Shown here: piece by piece, positions 41,562-50,211 of the stretch
How positions within the stretch are numbered: the stretch's first letter is position 1
How the letters are laid out: the number at the start of each line of letters is the position of its first letter
DNA from: Bradyrhizobium barranii subsp. apii
Lineage (GTDB): Bacteria; Pseudomonadota; Alphaproteobacteria; Rhizobiales; Xanthobacteraceae
Length of the DNA: 64,000 bases
NCBI RefSeq assembly: GCF_011516635.5
Contig: NZ_CP096255.1
Location: forward strand, 7,004,501 to 7,068,500
Direction of reading: 5' to 3'
Program-made: the position numbers and the translations under genes
The notes under the pieces: generated by a model
What the model saw: the letters and a program-made list of their open reading frames with translations, nothing else
What the model was told of the DNA's origin: nothing
Databases searched by the model: none

Positions 41562-41927
41562 TTACGCAAGCGCTTTCGGCTGCGGGATCCGAGGCGCGTG
41601 CATGCGCGTCCAATCCATGCCGGCCAGCAGTGCTGACAGCTGGGCCCCATTCATCCGCATCACACCGGCCACGATGGGTGGCCATTTGAAGCCGCTGCCA
41701 TCGAGCCGCTTCCAGTACATCACAAGGCCGCTGCCATCCCAGACGACGATCTTCACCCGATCGGCGCGCTTCGCACGGAACACCACCGCCACGCCCTTCA
41801 TCGGGTCATGGCCCAGCGTATCCTTCGCCAGCAGCGCCAAGCCCTCTGCACCCTTCCTGAAGTCCACAGGTTGCGTCGCCACGTAGATCATGAGGCTCGC
41901 CGGCATCGTCAGCATGAACGTGTCCAT
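41562..41927 (-). CDS. tnpB: IS66 accessory protein TnpB
   Basis: A 121-residue protein with the canonical IS66 OrfB pattern: IYVATQPVDFRKGAEGLALL, VVFRAKRADRVKIVVWDGSG and LVMYWKRLDGSGFKWP. It is needed for IS66 transposition along with TnpA and TnpC, although its exact role is unclear. The start overlaps the 3' end of tnpA by 19 bases, normal for the family. Confidence 0.95.
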   Translation of the reverse strand: MDTFMLTMPASLMIYVATQPVDFRKGAEGLALLAKDTLGHDPMKGVAVVFRAKRADRVKIVVWDGSGLVMYWKRLDGSGFKWPPIVAGVMRMNGAQLSALLAGMDWTRMHAPRIPQPKALA

Positions 41928-42331
41928 CGCAGCGCAATGAACACATCGCTCAACGCAGCAAGGCCAGGCGCCCCGCGCACCTCCACGCGCGCGCCCTGGA
42001 ACTCAACCGTAACAATGGCTGCTTCCGGCGAACCGGAGGGCTCTGCGGCCGCAGGCAACGCTAATTCCGACACCACCGGCACGAACGACAGCGTGTCCGC
42101 CGACGCCGGCAATACCAACTGGCCCAAACGCGCCCGGCGCCGCCAATCATGCACCTGCTGGGGCCGGCAGCCATGGCGACGAGCGACGTCTGTTACAACC
42201 GCCCCCGGTTCGAGGCTTTCCGCCGCAATCTGCGCCTTCAAATCATCCGGCCAGCGCTTTCGACCTGCGCCAGCGAACACTTCAATACGCGGTGACAACG
42301 GTCGTCTTATGTCGTCAGAATGGTCGTCCAT
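41909..42331 (-). CDS. tnpA: IS66 accessory protein TnpA
   Basis: A 140-residue protein from ATG 42331. It has a helix-turn-helix of the transposase-8 type: RKRWPDDLKAQIAAESLEPG, AVVTDVARRHGCRPQQVHDW, RRRARLG. A C-terminal strand region with VTVEFQGARVEVRG follows. It probably binds the IS ends. It is the first gene of the IS66 operon and overlaps tnpB. Confidence 0.9.
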   Translation of the reverse strand: MDDHSDDIRRPLSPRIEVFAGAGRKRWPDDLKAQIAAESLEPGAVVTDVARRHGCRPQQVHDWRRRARLGQLVLPASADTLSFVPVVSELALPAAAEPSGSPEAAIVTVEFQGARVEVRGAPGLAALSDVFIALRWTRSC

Positions 42332-42427
42332 TGTGAGCACCCTTCCAGAAGATGACTCTTCTAACGGTGCTCTCAAGACTCCGCACAAACAATCAGACGG
42401 GCCTCGGCGCTACGCTTACAATCGACC

Positions 42428-42951
42428 TTGACCCTGAGCGTCTCGTCTTCATCGACGAAACCAGCGCCAACACCAAAATGGCGCGGCGTTACGGGCGCTC
42501 GCCACGCGGCGAGCGATGTCGTGCAGCTATCCCACACGGACATTGGAAGACGACGACGTTCACCGCTGGATTGCGCTCCGACGGTCTGATCGCGCCGCTT
42601 GTTCTGGACGGTCCAATGGATGGCGACGCTTTCCTGGCCTACGTCGAGCAATTGCTCGCCCCATCGCTGCGGCCGGGCGATACCGTTATCATGGACAACT
42701 TGCCCGCTCACAAGGTCCATGGCGTTCGAGAGGCCATCCAGGCGGTCGGAGCTAGCCTGCTCTATCTTCCGCCCTACAGTCCAGACTTCAACCCGATTGA
42801 AATGGCCTTCTCCAAACTGAAAGCGCTGTTGCGGGCCGCCGCAGCCCGCACCATGCCCGATCTCTGGCAAGCAATCGCCAACGCTCTCAAACGCTTCTCA
42901 CCCGAGGAATGTCAAAATTATCTCGTCGCGGCTGGTTACGACGCAACGTGA
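42428..42951 (+). pseudogene. IS630 transposase, 3' part, separated by IS66
   Basis: The continuation of the transposase begun at 38882. It has LDPERLVFIDETSANTKMAR (catalytic Asp and Glu region of the DDE domain), VLDGPMDGDAFLAYVEQLL, VIMDNLPAHKVHGVREAI (second Asp) and LYLPPYSPDFNPIEMAFSKL (Glu). It ends at TGA 42951, 13 bases before the right terminal repeat. Without the 5' part it has no start. Confidence 0.88.
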
Positions 42952-42966
42952 TCGGAAAACGCTCTA

Positions 42967-43302
42967 GGGCGCGTTTTCATAAATCGCGACGCGTAGATCA
43001 GTTCCCTTCGATGTCCGCTATGGCTCGGCAGCGGCGCAAAGTTGGATTCACTTATGGTCCGAGTTGGGGCCATTTAGTCGTCCGTGAACAAGGCTCTAAG
43101 CGATTGAGCGAGAGTCTGTTTTTCGGATTTGAGACGGTTTGAGATTGCAGGGATTGGGAGGTAAAGACCGCCAAAGCCTGCAAATTCGATTGTGGATTGA
43201 ACGAAGCCGCTGCCGCGGCGTAGGGGGCAAGGTGGCATAGATCGCCTCCTGGCTGAGAGGATGTGGGTGTTGGAGCCCACCCCCTCAGACAGGAGTATCG
43301 AG
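42967..43302. other. IS630/IS91 junction, left region of the IS91-type element
   Basis: No gene is supported in these 336 bases. The segment lies between the IS630 right end and the tyrosine recombinase of the IS91-type element and probably contains its left end, which could not be defined because IS91 elements make no target duplication and have short terminal motifs. A CAGGAG ribosome-binding site at about 43290 precedes the recombinase start. Confidence 0.4.
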
Positions 43303-44163
43303 ATGGCCGATTTGAGCCCTCTTCGCCGCCGCATGATCGAAGACATGACCGTCCGCAATCTGTCGCCGGCGACGCAAAGATCCTACATCAGCGCGGTTTC
43401 GAAGTTCAGCCGCTATTTTGGCCGATCGCCTGACCGGTTAGAGCTGGAAGACGTCCGCGCCTTCCAGGTGCATTTGGTCTCGACCGGCATCTCATGGCCG
43501 GCGCTGAACCAGATCGTCTGTGCGCTACGGTTTTTCTACGGCGTCACGCTCGGCGAGGCGCTCATCCCAGAGCGCATTCCCTATGCGCGAGAACCGCGCA
43601 AGCTGCCGGTCGTTCTCAGCGCCGACGAAGTGGTTCAGTTTCTTGAAGCGGTATCGAGCCTGAAGAGCCGCGCCGCGCTCACCACCGCCTATGCGGCCGG
43701 GCTCAGGGCCTCGGAGGTTGCGGGACTGCGGATCGAAGACATCGACAGCGCCCGCGGCGTCATCCAGGTGCGCCACGGCAAGGGCGCGAAGGATCGCAAC
43801 GTGATGCTGTCGCCCCAGCTGCTGGGCATCCTGCGCACCTACTGGCGGCTCGCCCGGCCGCGGCTTTATCTGTTCCCTGGTCGTGACGAAGATCATCCGA
43901 TCGATCAGACCGTGCTGCATGCCGCCTGCCGGTCGGCGGTGAAGGCTGCGGGCCTGACCAAGCGCGTCACGCTGCACACGCTGCGCCACAGCTTCGCGAC
44001 ACATCTTCTCGAGAACGGAACCGATATCCGGATCATCCAGGTCTTGCTCGGGCACAATAATTTGTCGTCGACAGCGCGCTACACGCAGGTCGCCACCGAT
44101 ACGATCCGAGCGACGCAGAGCCCGCTCGATCGCCTGTCGCTGGAGGTGACGCCACCTGGATGA
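43303..44163 (+). CDS. Tyrosine recombinase associated with the IS91-type element
   Basis: A 286-residue phage-type integrase. The SAM-like N-terminal domain (about 8-95) has LSPATQRSYISAVSKFSRYF. The catalytic residues are visible: Arg in AAGLRASEVAGLRI, Lys in VRHGKGAKDRNVML, His-x-x-Arg in LHTLRHSFATHLLENG, His in LLGHNNLSSTARY, and the nucleophile Tyr in the same motif. ATG 43303 is chosen for its AGGAG site. It overlaps the transposase start (44160-44163) and is likely to resolve or assist replication products of the IS91 transposase. Confidence 0.93.
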   Translation: MADLSPLRRRMIEDMTVRNLSPATQRSYISAVSKFSRYFGRSPDRLELEDVRAFQVHLVSTGISWPALNQIVCALRFFYGVTLGEALIPERIPYAREPRKLPVVLSADEVVQFLEAVSSLKSRAALTTAYAAGLRASEVAGLRIEDIDSARGVIQVRHGKGAKDRNVMLSPQLLGILRTYWRLARPRLYLFPGRDEDHPIDQTVLHAACRSAVKAAGLTKRVTLHTLRHSFATHLLENGTDIRIIQVLLGHNNLSSTARYTQVATDTIRATQSPLDRLSLEVTPPG

Positions 44164-45410
44164 CCCGCAGCGGGATGCGGGTCATGACCCGCTCCGACAT
44201 CCGCTCCAACAGGCCCGCCATCGAGATTGCCGATATTCTGCGCCGGCATGGCGACGCCTATCGCCGTGTACATGCCGGTCATCTGGGGCGGGTCGAGCGG
44301 CGCGTGATGAGCGCGATCGTTGCGTGCCGGACCGAGGCGCTCGGCGGCCACATGCAGGCTTGCGACGACTGCGGCACGACACGCGTTGCCTATAATTCCT
44401 GCCGCAATCGGCACTGTCCGAAGTGTCAGGGGAGAGCCCGAGCCGCGTGGCTCGCCGCGCGTCAAGCCGACCTGCTTCCGGTTCCCTATTTCCACGTCGT
44501 CTTTACACTTCCCGCACCGATCGCCGCGATCGCTTTCCAGAACAAGGCCGTCGTCTATGCCATCCTGTTCAAGGCTGCCGCCGAGGCGATGACGACGCTC
44601 GCCGCCAATCCACGCCGGCTCGGCGGTGCGATCGGCGGCGTCGCCGTCCTCCACACCTGGGGACAGACGCTGATGCATCATCCCCACGTCCATTGCGTCG
44701 TTCCGGGTGGCGGCCTCTCGCCCGATGGCGCGCGCTGGACCGCTTGCCGACCGAACTTCTTCCTGGCCGTCAAACCGTTGTCCAGACTATTTCGCACACT
44801 TTTTCTCAAACGTCTGTCGGCAGCCTTCAACTCCGGTGCCTTGCGTTTCTTCGGCGATCTCGGAGCTCTGGCCGAGCCGGCTGCCTTTGCGGCCCACCTC
44901 GACGCCATGCGACGCATCAACTGGGTTGCTTACGCCAAGCGGCCCTTCGGCGGACCCGCACAGGTCCTGGCCTATCTCGGCCGCTACACCCATCGCGTCG
45001 CGATCGCCAACAGCCGGCTCGTCGCACTCGACGACGATCATGTCGCCTTCTCATGGAAGGACTATCGCCAAAACAGCGCGACAAAGATCATGAATCTCAA
45101 GCCCGATGAGTTCATTCGCCGTTTCCTGCTTCATACGCCGCCTGACGGCTTCCACCGCATCCGCCACTTCGGCTTCATGGCCAACCGCCATCGCGCTGCC
45201 AAGCTCGCCCTTTGCCGCGAACTTCTCGATCATGAGCGAACAGCCCCAAACGATGGCCAGCCGTCGCCTGTGGATTCGGAGGCTCAAACCTGGGCCGAGG
45301 TTCCTGCCTGTCCCGATTGTGGTGGCGTCATGCGCATCATTGAGCGCTTTCGACATAGCTTCAGACGCCCCAGCCCTCGAACATCACCGTTCCGATGCGA
45401 CACATCGTGA
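44160..45410 (+). CDS. IS91-family transposase (HUH/Y2 type)
   Basis: A 416-residue rolling-circle transposase. An N-terminal zinc finger (CDDCGTTRVAYNSCRNRHCP, then KCQG) is followed by the HUH motif LMHHPHVHCVVPGGGLS and the conserved KRPFGGPAQVLAYLGRYTHR, which includes a catalytic Tyr region. A C-terminal CPDCGGVMRII pair ends the protein. The first residues (up to about 20) are poorly supported and the true start may be internal. The frame appears intact. Such enzymes transpose by single-strand nicking and can mobilise adjacent DNA. Confidence 0.93.
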   Translation: MTRSGMRVMTRSDIRSNRPAIEIADILRRHGDAYRRVHAGHLGRVERRVMSAIVACRTEALGGHMQACDDCGTTRVAYNSCRNRHCPKCQGRARAAWLAARQADLLPVPYFHVVFTLPAPIAAIAFQNKAVVYAILFKAAAEAMTTLAANPRRLGGAIGGVAVLHTWGQTLMHHPHVHCVVPGGGLSPDGARWTACRPNFFLAVKPLSRLFRTLFLKRLSAAFNSGALRFFGDLGALAEPAAFAAHLDAMRRINWVAYAKRPFGGPAQVLAYLGRYTHRVAIANSRLVALDDDHVAFSWKDYRQNSATKIMNLKPDEFIRRFLLHTPPDGFHRIRHFGFMANRHRAAKLALCRELLDHERTAPNDGQPSPVDSEAQTWAEVPACPDCGGVMRIIERFRHSFRRPSPRTSPFRCDTS

Positions 45411-45764
45411 GCCAAGTCATGTCGTGCACGACGATCATCATTCGTCATTTCGCTCCCAGCGTCTCGATCATCGCGGACGATGTCGAATCCGTGCTGTCAC
45501 ACTGCGCGACAACAACCGTCCGATGCAGCAAAAGGCCTATCGCGATCTCAGGCGAAGCGCGTCTGATCTCAACTCTTCCAGGATGCGCACTCCTGTGTCT
45601 CTGCCTCACGCGCCGAGCCAGCAGATCGGGCATGGCGATCTCGAACAATCCCCATAGCTGCAAAACCGCGAATAGCCTCCCGCGCCTTCGTTCAATCCGG
45701 CTTCAATGAGGTCGCGTCATAAGCGCCTGCCGCGCCCTCGCGTGAGCGCGACCTCACAGAACCC
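45411..45764. other. IS91/IS5 junction region
   Basis: No gene is supported. A 10-bp perfect dyad TGAGGTCGCG (45707-45716) / CGCGACCTCA (45747-45756) is the most evident structure and could belong to the terminal hairpin of the IS91-type element. Short open frames here overlap antisense translations and look random. Confidence 0.4.
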
Positions 45765-47187
45765 TCCAGATTCCCTTTCGCAGCGGACCATGATTCTGTG
45801 TTGCATCGGAGGGGACGATGCGACCGAAGAAGCACAAGACGACGGGATCGAACGACCTGTTCCGGGCGCGGCTGGACCAGATCATCAATCTGAAGCACGA
45901 GCTGGTTCTGTTGGCCGGCAAGATCGATTGGGACTGGATCGACGGCGAGATCGCGCCGCTCTACAGCGAGAACGGCCGGCCGGGGATCGAGACCCGCTTC
46001 ATGATCGGGCTGCTGTTGCTCAAGCAGATTTACGGGCTGTCCGATGAGGGGATTTGCGAGCGCTGGGTCCACGACCCGTATTTCCAGTACTTCACCGGCG
46101 AAGAGTTCTTCCAGCACGCCTTCCCGCACGAGCGATCGGACCTGAGCCATTGGCGCAAGCGGCTCGGCGACAAGCTGGAACTGCTGCTGGCCGAGAGCCT
46201 GCGGGTGGCGCACGAGGCCGGCGCGTTACGCGGCCAGGACCTCAAGCGGGTCACGGTCGATACCACGGTGCAGCCAAAGGCCATCACCTTTCCGACCGAC
46301 GCCAAGCTGCTGCATGCGGCCATCAAGGGGCTCAATCGCCTGGCGAGAAGGCACGGCGTCAGGCTGCGGCAGTCCTATTCTCGGATCGCCAAGGCCGCCG
46401 CGATGATGGCGGGCCGCTACGCCCATGCCAAACAATTCAGGCGGCATCAGCGGCAGTTGCGTATCCTGCGCTCAAGGCTCGGCCGGATCATCCGCGATAT
46501 CCGCCGCAAGATCGACGGCCAGCCAGCCCTGGAGGAGGCGTTCGCCCTTCCGCTTGGCCGGGCCAGCCAGATCCGCTCGCAGCAGCAGCGCCAACGCGGC
46601 TGGAAGCTTTATTCTTTCCATGCCCCGGAGGTGGAGTGCATCGGCAAGGGCAAGGCCTCCGCGCCGTACGAGTTCGGCGTCAAGGCTTCCATCGTCACCA
46701 ACAACCGCCGAGCTCCCGGCGGTCTGTTCGTGCTACACGTCAGGGCGCTGCCCGATAATCCGTATGACGGTCACACCCTGCGCGACGTCATCGACCGCAC
46801 CGAGGCACTCACCGGCTGTCCGATCGAGCGGGCCTATGTCGACAAGGGGTATCGCGGCCACGACGCTCAAAATCCACGTCGCGTCTTCATCTCCGGCCAG
46901 AAGCGCGGCGTCTTCGGGATCATCAAGCGCGAGTTGCGCCGCCGATCCGCCATCGAGCCCATCATCGGACACCTGAAGGCCGAAGGTCACCTCGGGCGCT
47001 GCTACCTCAAAGGCCGCGCAGGAGACGCCGCCAACGTCGTCCTCTCCGCCGTAGGCCACAACTTCCGCCGCATCCTCGCCTGGCTGAGAGATTTCTTGGA
47101 CCTGTTCCTGATCCGGATATGGCGCACGTTCACATGTCCCATCCCGCTCAATTCGGATTCTTAACGGACGACTACGAAGGGACATGG
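45765..47187. mobile_element. Large IS5-type insertion sequence (about 1.4 kb)
   Basis: One intact transposase gene is flanked by imperfect terminal repeats: the left side begins near GATTCCCTTTCGCAG, and the right side read inward gives TGTCCCTTCGTAG. The target duplication could not be identified, so the ends are approximate by a few bases. The right end abuts the 5'-truncated channel gene. Confidence 0.65.
45818..47164 (+). CDS. IS5-type transposase (large, about 450 residues)
   Basis: A 448-residue DDE transposase. The N-terminal part has RFMIGLLLLKQIYGLSDEGI and CERWVHDPYFQYFTGEEFF. The first catalytic Asp is in RVTVDTTVQPKAI, with a long helical insertion (about 170-260). The second Asp is in ERAYVDKGYRGHDAQN, and Glu in SAIEPIIGHLKAEGHLGRC. 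The organisation matches long IS5-family transposases (IS1478-like) common in Bradyrhizobiaceae. The frame is open to TAA 47164 with no frameshift. Confidence 0.88.
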   Translation: MRPKKHKTTGSNDLFRARLDQIINLKHELVLLAGKIDWDWIDGEIAPLYSENGRPGIETRFMIGLLLLKQIYGLSDEGICERWVHDPYFQYFTGEEFFQHAFPHERSDLSHWRKRLGDKLELLLAESLRVAHEAGALRGQDLKRVTVDTTVQPKAITFPTDAKLLHAAIKGLNRLARRHGVRLRQSYSRIAKAAAMMAGRYAHAKQFRRHQRQLRILRSRLGRIIRDIRRKIDGQPALEEAFALPLGRASQIRSQQQRQRGWKLYSFHAPEVECIGKGKASAPYEFGVKASIVTNNRRAPGGLFVLHVRALPDNPYDGHTLRDVIDRTEALTGCPIERAYVDKGYRGHDAQNPRRVFISGQKRGVFGIIKRELRRRSAIEPIIGHLKAEGHLGRCYLKGRAGDAANVVLSAVGHNFRRILAWLRDFLDLFLIRIWRTFTCPIPLNSDS

Positions 47188-47983
47188 GCCGCTCGACGCC
47201 ATCGCCGTCCCATTTGAGGCCCTGAAGGGCAGGATCCGGGAACTTTACGAAGGCGACACGTTCGGCTGCATAAAATTCCGATACGCCCTGCTTGCGCTGG
47301 ACGTCGTCACGGTTCTGTTCATCATCGCGACCTCGTTCCTGCCTCGCAACAGGGCCATCGAGTCGCTCGATGTGGTGTTCGGCGTGCTGATCCTAGCGGA
47401 TTTCGCCGCACGGATGATCATCAGCCGCCGGCCGCTGCACGACCTGGCGCGGCTTTCGACCTGGACCGACATCGTCGTCATCATCTCGTTCCTTGCGCCG
47501 CTCGCCGGAGAGGCCGGCGGCTTCCTGCGCGCATTTCGAACACTGAGGCTGCTGCGCGACTATCAGATGGTGGCGCGGCTCCGGGTCGACAGCGCCTTCT
47601 TCCGGCGGAATGAGGAAGTGGTCTTTGCCGTCGCGAACCTCGGCGTGTTCATCTTCGTGATGACCGGGATCGTCTACGAGACGCAGAAGTCTCACAATCA
47701 CCAGATCGCCAACTATGCCGACGCGCTCTACTTCACGGTGACCGCACTGACCACGACCGGCTTCGGCGACATCACCTTGCCCGGGACCGTCGGCCGCCTG
47801 ATCACCGTCGTCATCATGATCTTTGGCGTGACCCTTTTCCTGAATCTCGCCAAGGCACTGCTCGCACCCTCCAAGGTACGCTTCCCCTGTCCGGTTTGCG
47901 CCCTGCAGCGCCACGATGTCGACGCGGTGCATTGCAAAGCTTGCGGCACCGTATTGAATATTCCCGATGAAGGCATGGACTAG
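47187..47983 (+). pseudogene. 5'-truncated voltage-gated-type potassium channel
   Basis: The frame starting at the IS end translates as channel sequence at once (DAIAVPFEALKGRIRELYEG, then FRYALLALDVVTVLFIIATS) but contains no ATG, GTG or TTG until GTG 47369/47372, inside membrane segment S2. Downstream are S2-S4-like helices (FLRAFRTLRLLRDYQMV), the pore with selectivity filter TALTTTGFGDITLPG, the S6 helix, and a C-terminal zinc-ribbon-like CPVCALQRHDVDAVHCKACG. Only the start codon and perhaps 10-20 residues appear lost to the IS insertion. Expression would need an internal start or fusion to IS transcription, so it is called a pseudogene. Confidence 0.75.
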
Positions 47984-48053
47984 GCTGCATGCCGGCGCGA
48001 GTGCCGCGGAGAGGCCCCCTCACCTCATAACTGTGGAGAGGGGGCATGACATT

Positions 48054-48878
48054 TCAGCGCTTATTCCAATCAATGATCCGGCTCGTGTCGCCGTCGAACT
48101 CGTTGCTGCAGAACGCGCCGCCCTGGTAGTGGTCGCCGACCGGATCCGGCTTCAGCTTGGCCTGCTCGGCCATCGCGTGCTCGCGGAAATCCTCGGCGCG
48201 CCCCGTCGGGCGATAGCCGAATTCGTAGGCGCGGTGGTTGTCCCACCAGGCGCGCTCGTTGAGGGAGGCGCCGTAGAAGACCTCGAAATGGATGTCGGGA
48301 TGTTCGAGCCCGATGCGGCAGAGCTGCACGAGGTCGTCGGGCTTCAGCCAGATCGAGAGCCGGCGCTGGTCGAGCGGCATGTCGCCGAAATTGCCGATGC
48401 GCAGGCAGGTCACCTTCAGGCCATGCTTGTCGGCGTAGAGCGCGCCGACGGCCTCGCCGAACACCTTGCTGACACCATAACGGCCGTCGGGGCGCGGGGT
48501 GACGTCGGCCCCGATCTTGTGGTGGCGGGGATAGAAGCCGACGGCGTGGTTGGACGAGGCGAACACCACGCGCTTGACACCCCTGCGGTAGGCGGCCTCG
48601 AACAAATTGTAGCCGCCGATGATGTTGGCCTGGAGGATTTGGTCCCAGGTGCCTTCGACCGAATAGCCGCCGAAATGGATGATGCCGTCGACGCCCTCGC
48701 AGATCGCCTCGCACTGCGCGAGATCGGCGAGATCCGCCGCCTTGAATTGTTCGCTCGCGCCGAGATCGGCGGGCGGCTTGATGTCGGAGAGCAGGAGATC
48801 CGGATAGATCGGCGGCAGCAATTTTCGCAGGCTCGTGCCGATTCCGCCCGAAGCTCCCGTCATCAAAATACGCGGCAT
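48054..48878 (-). CDS. udh: Uronate dehydrogenase (NAD-dependent epimerase/dehydratase fold)
   Basis: A 274-residue short-chain enzyme that should oxidise glucuronate or galacturonate to the aldarolactone. The Rossmann motif is LMTGASGGIGTSLRK. Catalytic Tyr and Lys lie in RPDGRYGVSKVFGEA, preceded by the substrate-binding FASSNHAVGFYPRHHK. The ANIIGGYNLFEAA and LNERAWWDNHRAYEFGY segments match the Agrobacterium Udh pattern closely as recalled. It is divergent from an SMP-30 lactonase, which could open the lactone product, so the pair makes a sensible uronate-to-aldarate module. Confidence 0.85.
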   Translation of the reverse strand: MPRILMTGASGGIGTSLRKLLPPIYPDLLLSDIKPPADLGASEQFKAADLADLAQCEAICEGVDGIIHFGGYSVEGTWDQILQANIIGGYNLFEAAYRRGVKRVVFASSNHAVGFYPRHHKIGADVTPRPDGRYGVSKVFGEAVGALYADKHGLKVTCLRIGNFGDMPLDQRRLSIWLKPDDLVQLCRIGLEHPDIHFEVFYGASLNERAWWDNHRAYEFGYRPTGRAEDFREHAMAEQAKLKPDPVGDHYQGGAFCSNEFDGDTSRIIDWNKR

Positions 48879-48969
48879 GTCTTCCCTCGCCTGTGGTGAC
48901 CGATTTGCGGCCGTAGATAACTGATGCTAGCAGACTTGGACAGAGGGAACGCAACAAAGAGACCTGCAC

Positions 48970-49938
<969 letters not shown>

Positions 49939-49955
49939 GCGTTCCGCAGAGATGG

Positions 49956-50050
49956 TCTCGTAGGGTGGGCAAAGCGAACGCGTGCCCACCCTCCTTGTTC
50001 GTCGCGGAATGGTGGGCACGTCGCTTCGCTCCTCTGCCCACCCTACGAGA
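49956..50050. repeat. TCTCGTAGGGTGGGCA palindromic repeat
   Basis: Perfect 16-bp outer arms (49956-49971 and 50035-50050) and an inner inverted pair CGTGCCCACC (49981-49990) / GGTGGGCACG (50011-50020). It is another repeat class common in Bradyrhizobium intergenic DNA, and the CGTCATTGCGAG repeat follows immediately. Confidence 0.85.
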
Positions 50051-50059
50051 TCTCTCCTC

Positions 50060-50145
50060 CGTCATTGCGAGCGAAGCGAAGCAATCCAGAGTCTTTCCGT
50101 GGAGACAGTCTGGATTGCTTCGTCGCTGCGCTCCTCGCAATGACG
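50060..50145. repeat. CGTCATTGCGAG palindromic repeat, copy 3
   Basis: Outer arms CGTCATTGCGAG and CTCGCAATGACG with inner arms AGCAATCCAGA / TCTGGATTGCT; same family as 18739-18825 and 25423-25502. It sits directly after the previous repeat and before the aldehyde dehydrogenase terminator. Confidence 0.85.
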
Positions 50146-50158
50146 ACGGAGCAAAACG

Positions 50159-50190
50159 AAAAACGCCGGAGCGGTCTCCCACTCCGGCGT
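50159..50190 (-). terminator. Rho-independent terminator of the aldehyde dehydrogenase gene
   Basis: Stem ACGCCGGAG (50163-50171) / CTCCGGCGT (50182-50190) with a 10-base loop. On the minus strand it is followed by a T-rich run (complement of the A-run at 50158-50163). It lies about 22 bases past the stop codon. Confidence 0.85.
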
Positions 50191-50211
50191 CATCTTTGTT
50201 CAGGCGAAAAC

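Larger units (their letters stand above)
39305..42419. mobile_element. IS66-family insertion sequence (3,115 bp) with passenger gene
   Basis: Flanked by a perfect 8-bp duplication AATCGACC (39297-39304 and 42420-42427), as expected for IS66. The terminal inverted repeats are GTAAGCGTAGC at the left and GCTACGCTTAC at the right, with further similarity inward (GGCCC). It carries tnpA, tnpB, tnpC and a fourth gene of the pRiA4b ORF-3 family, all on the minus strand. It interrupts an IS630 transposase. Confidence 0.93.
38790..42964. mobile_element. IS630-family insertion sequence split by an IS66 element
   Basis: The left end GAGCATTTTCCGACC starts after a TA (38788-38789). The right end, read inward, is GAGCGTTTTCCGATC, followed by TA (42965-42966), the TA duplication typical of IS630. 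Removing the IS66 insertion (39305-42419 plus one 8-bp duplication) leaves an element of about 1.05 kb with a two-frame transposase, the normal size. Confidence 0.88.
43303..45410. mobile_element. IS91-type element core (integrase plus Y2 transposase); ends not resolved
   Basis: A tyrosine recombinase gene and an IS91-type HUH transposase gene overlap by four bases in one operon, the layout of a subgroup of IS91-family elements in rhizobia. Only the coding core is given. The real borders lie somewhere in 42967-43302 and 45411-45765. Confidence 0.75.
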
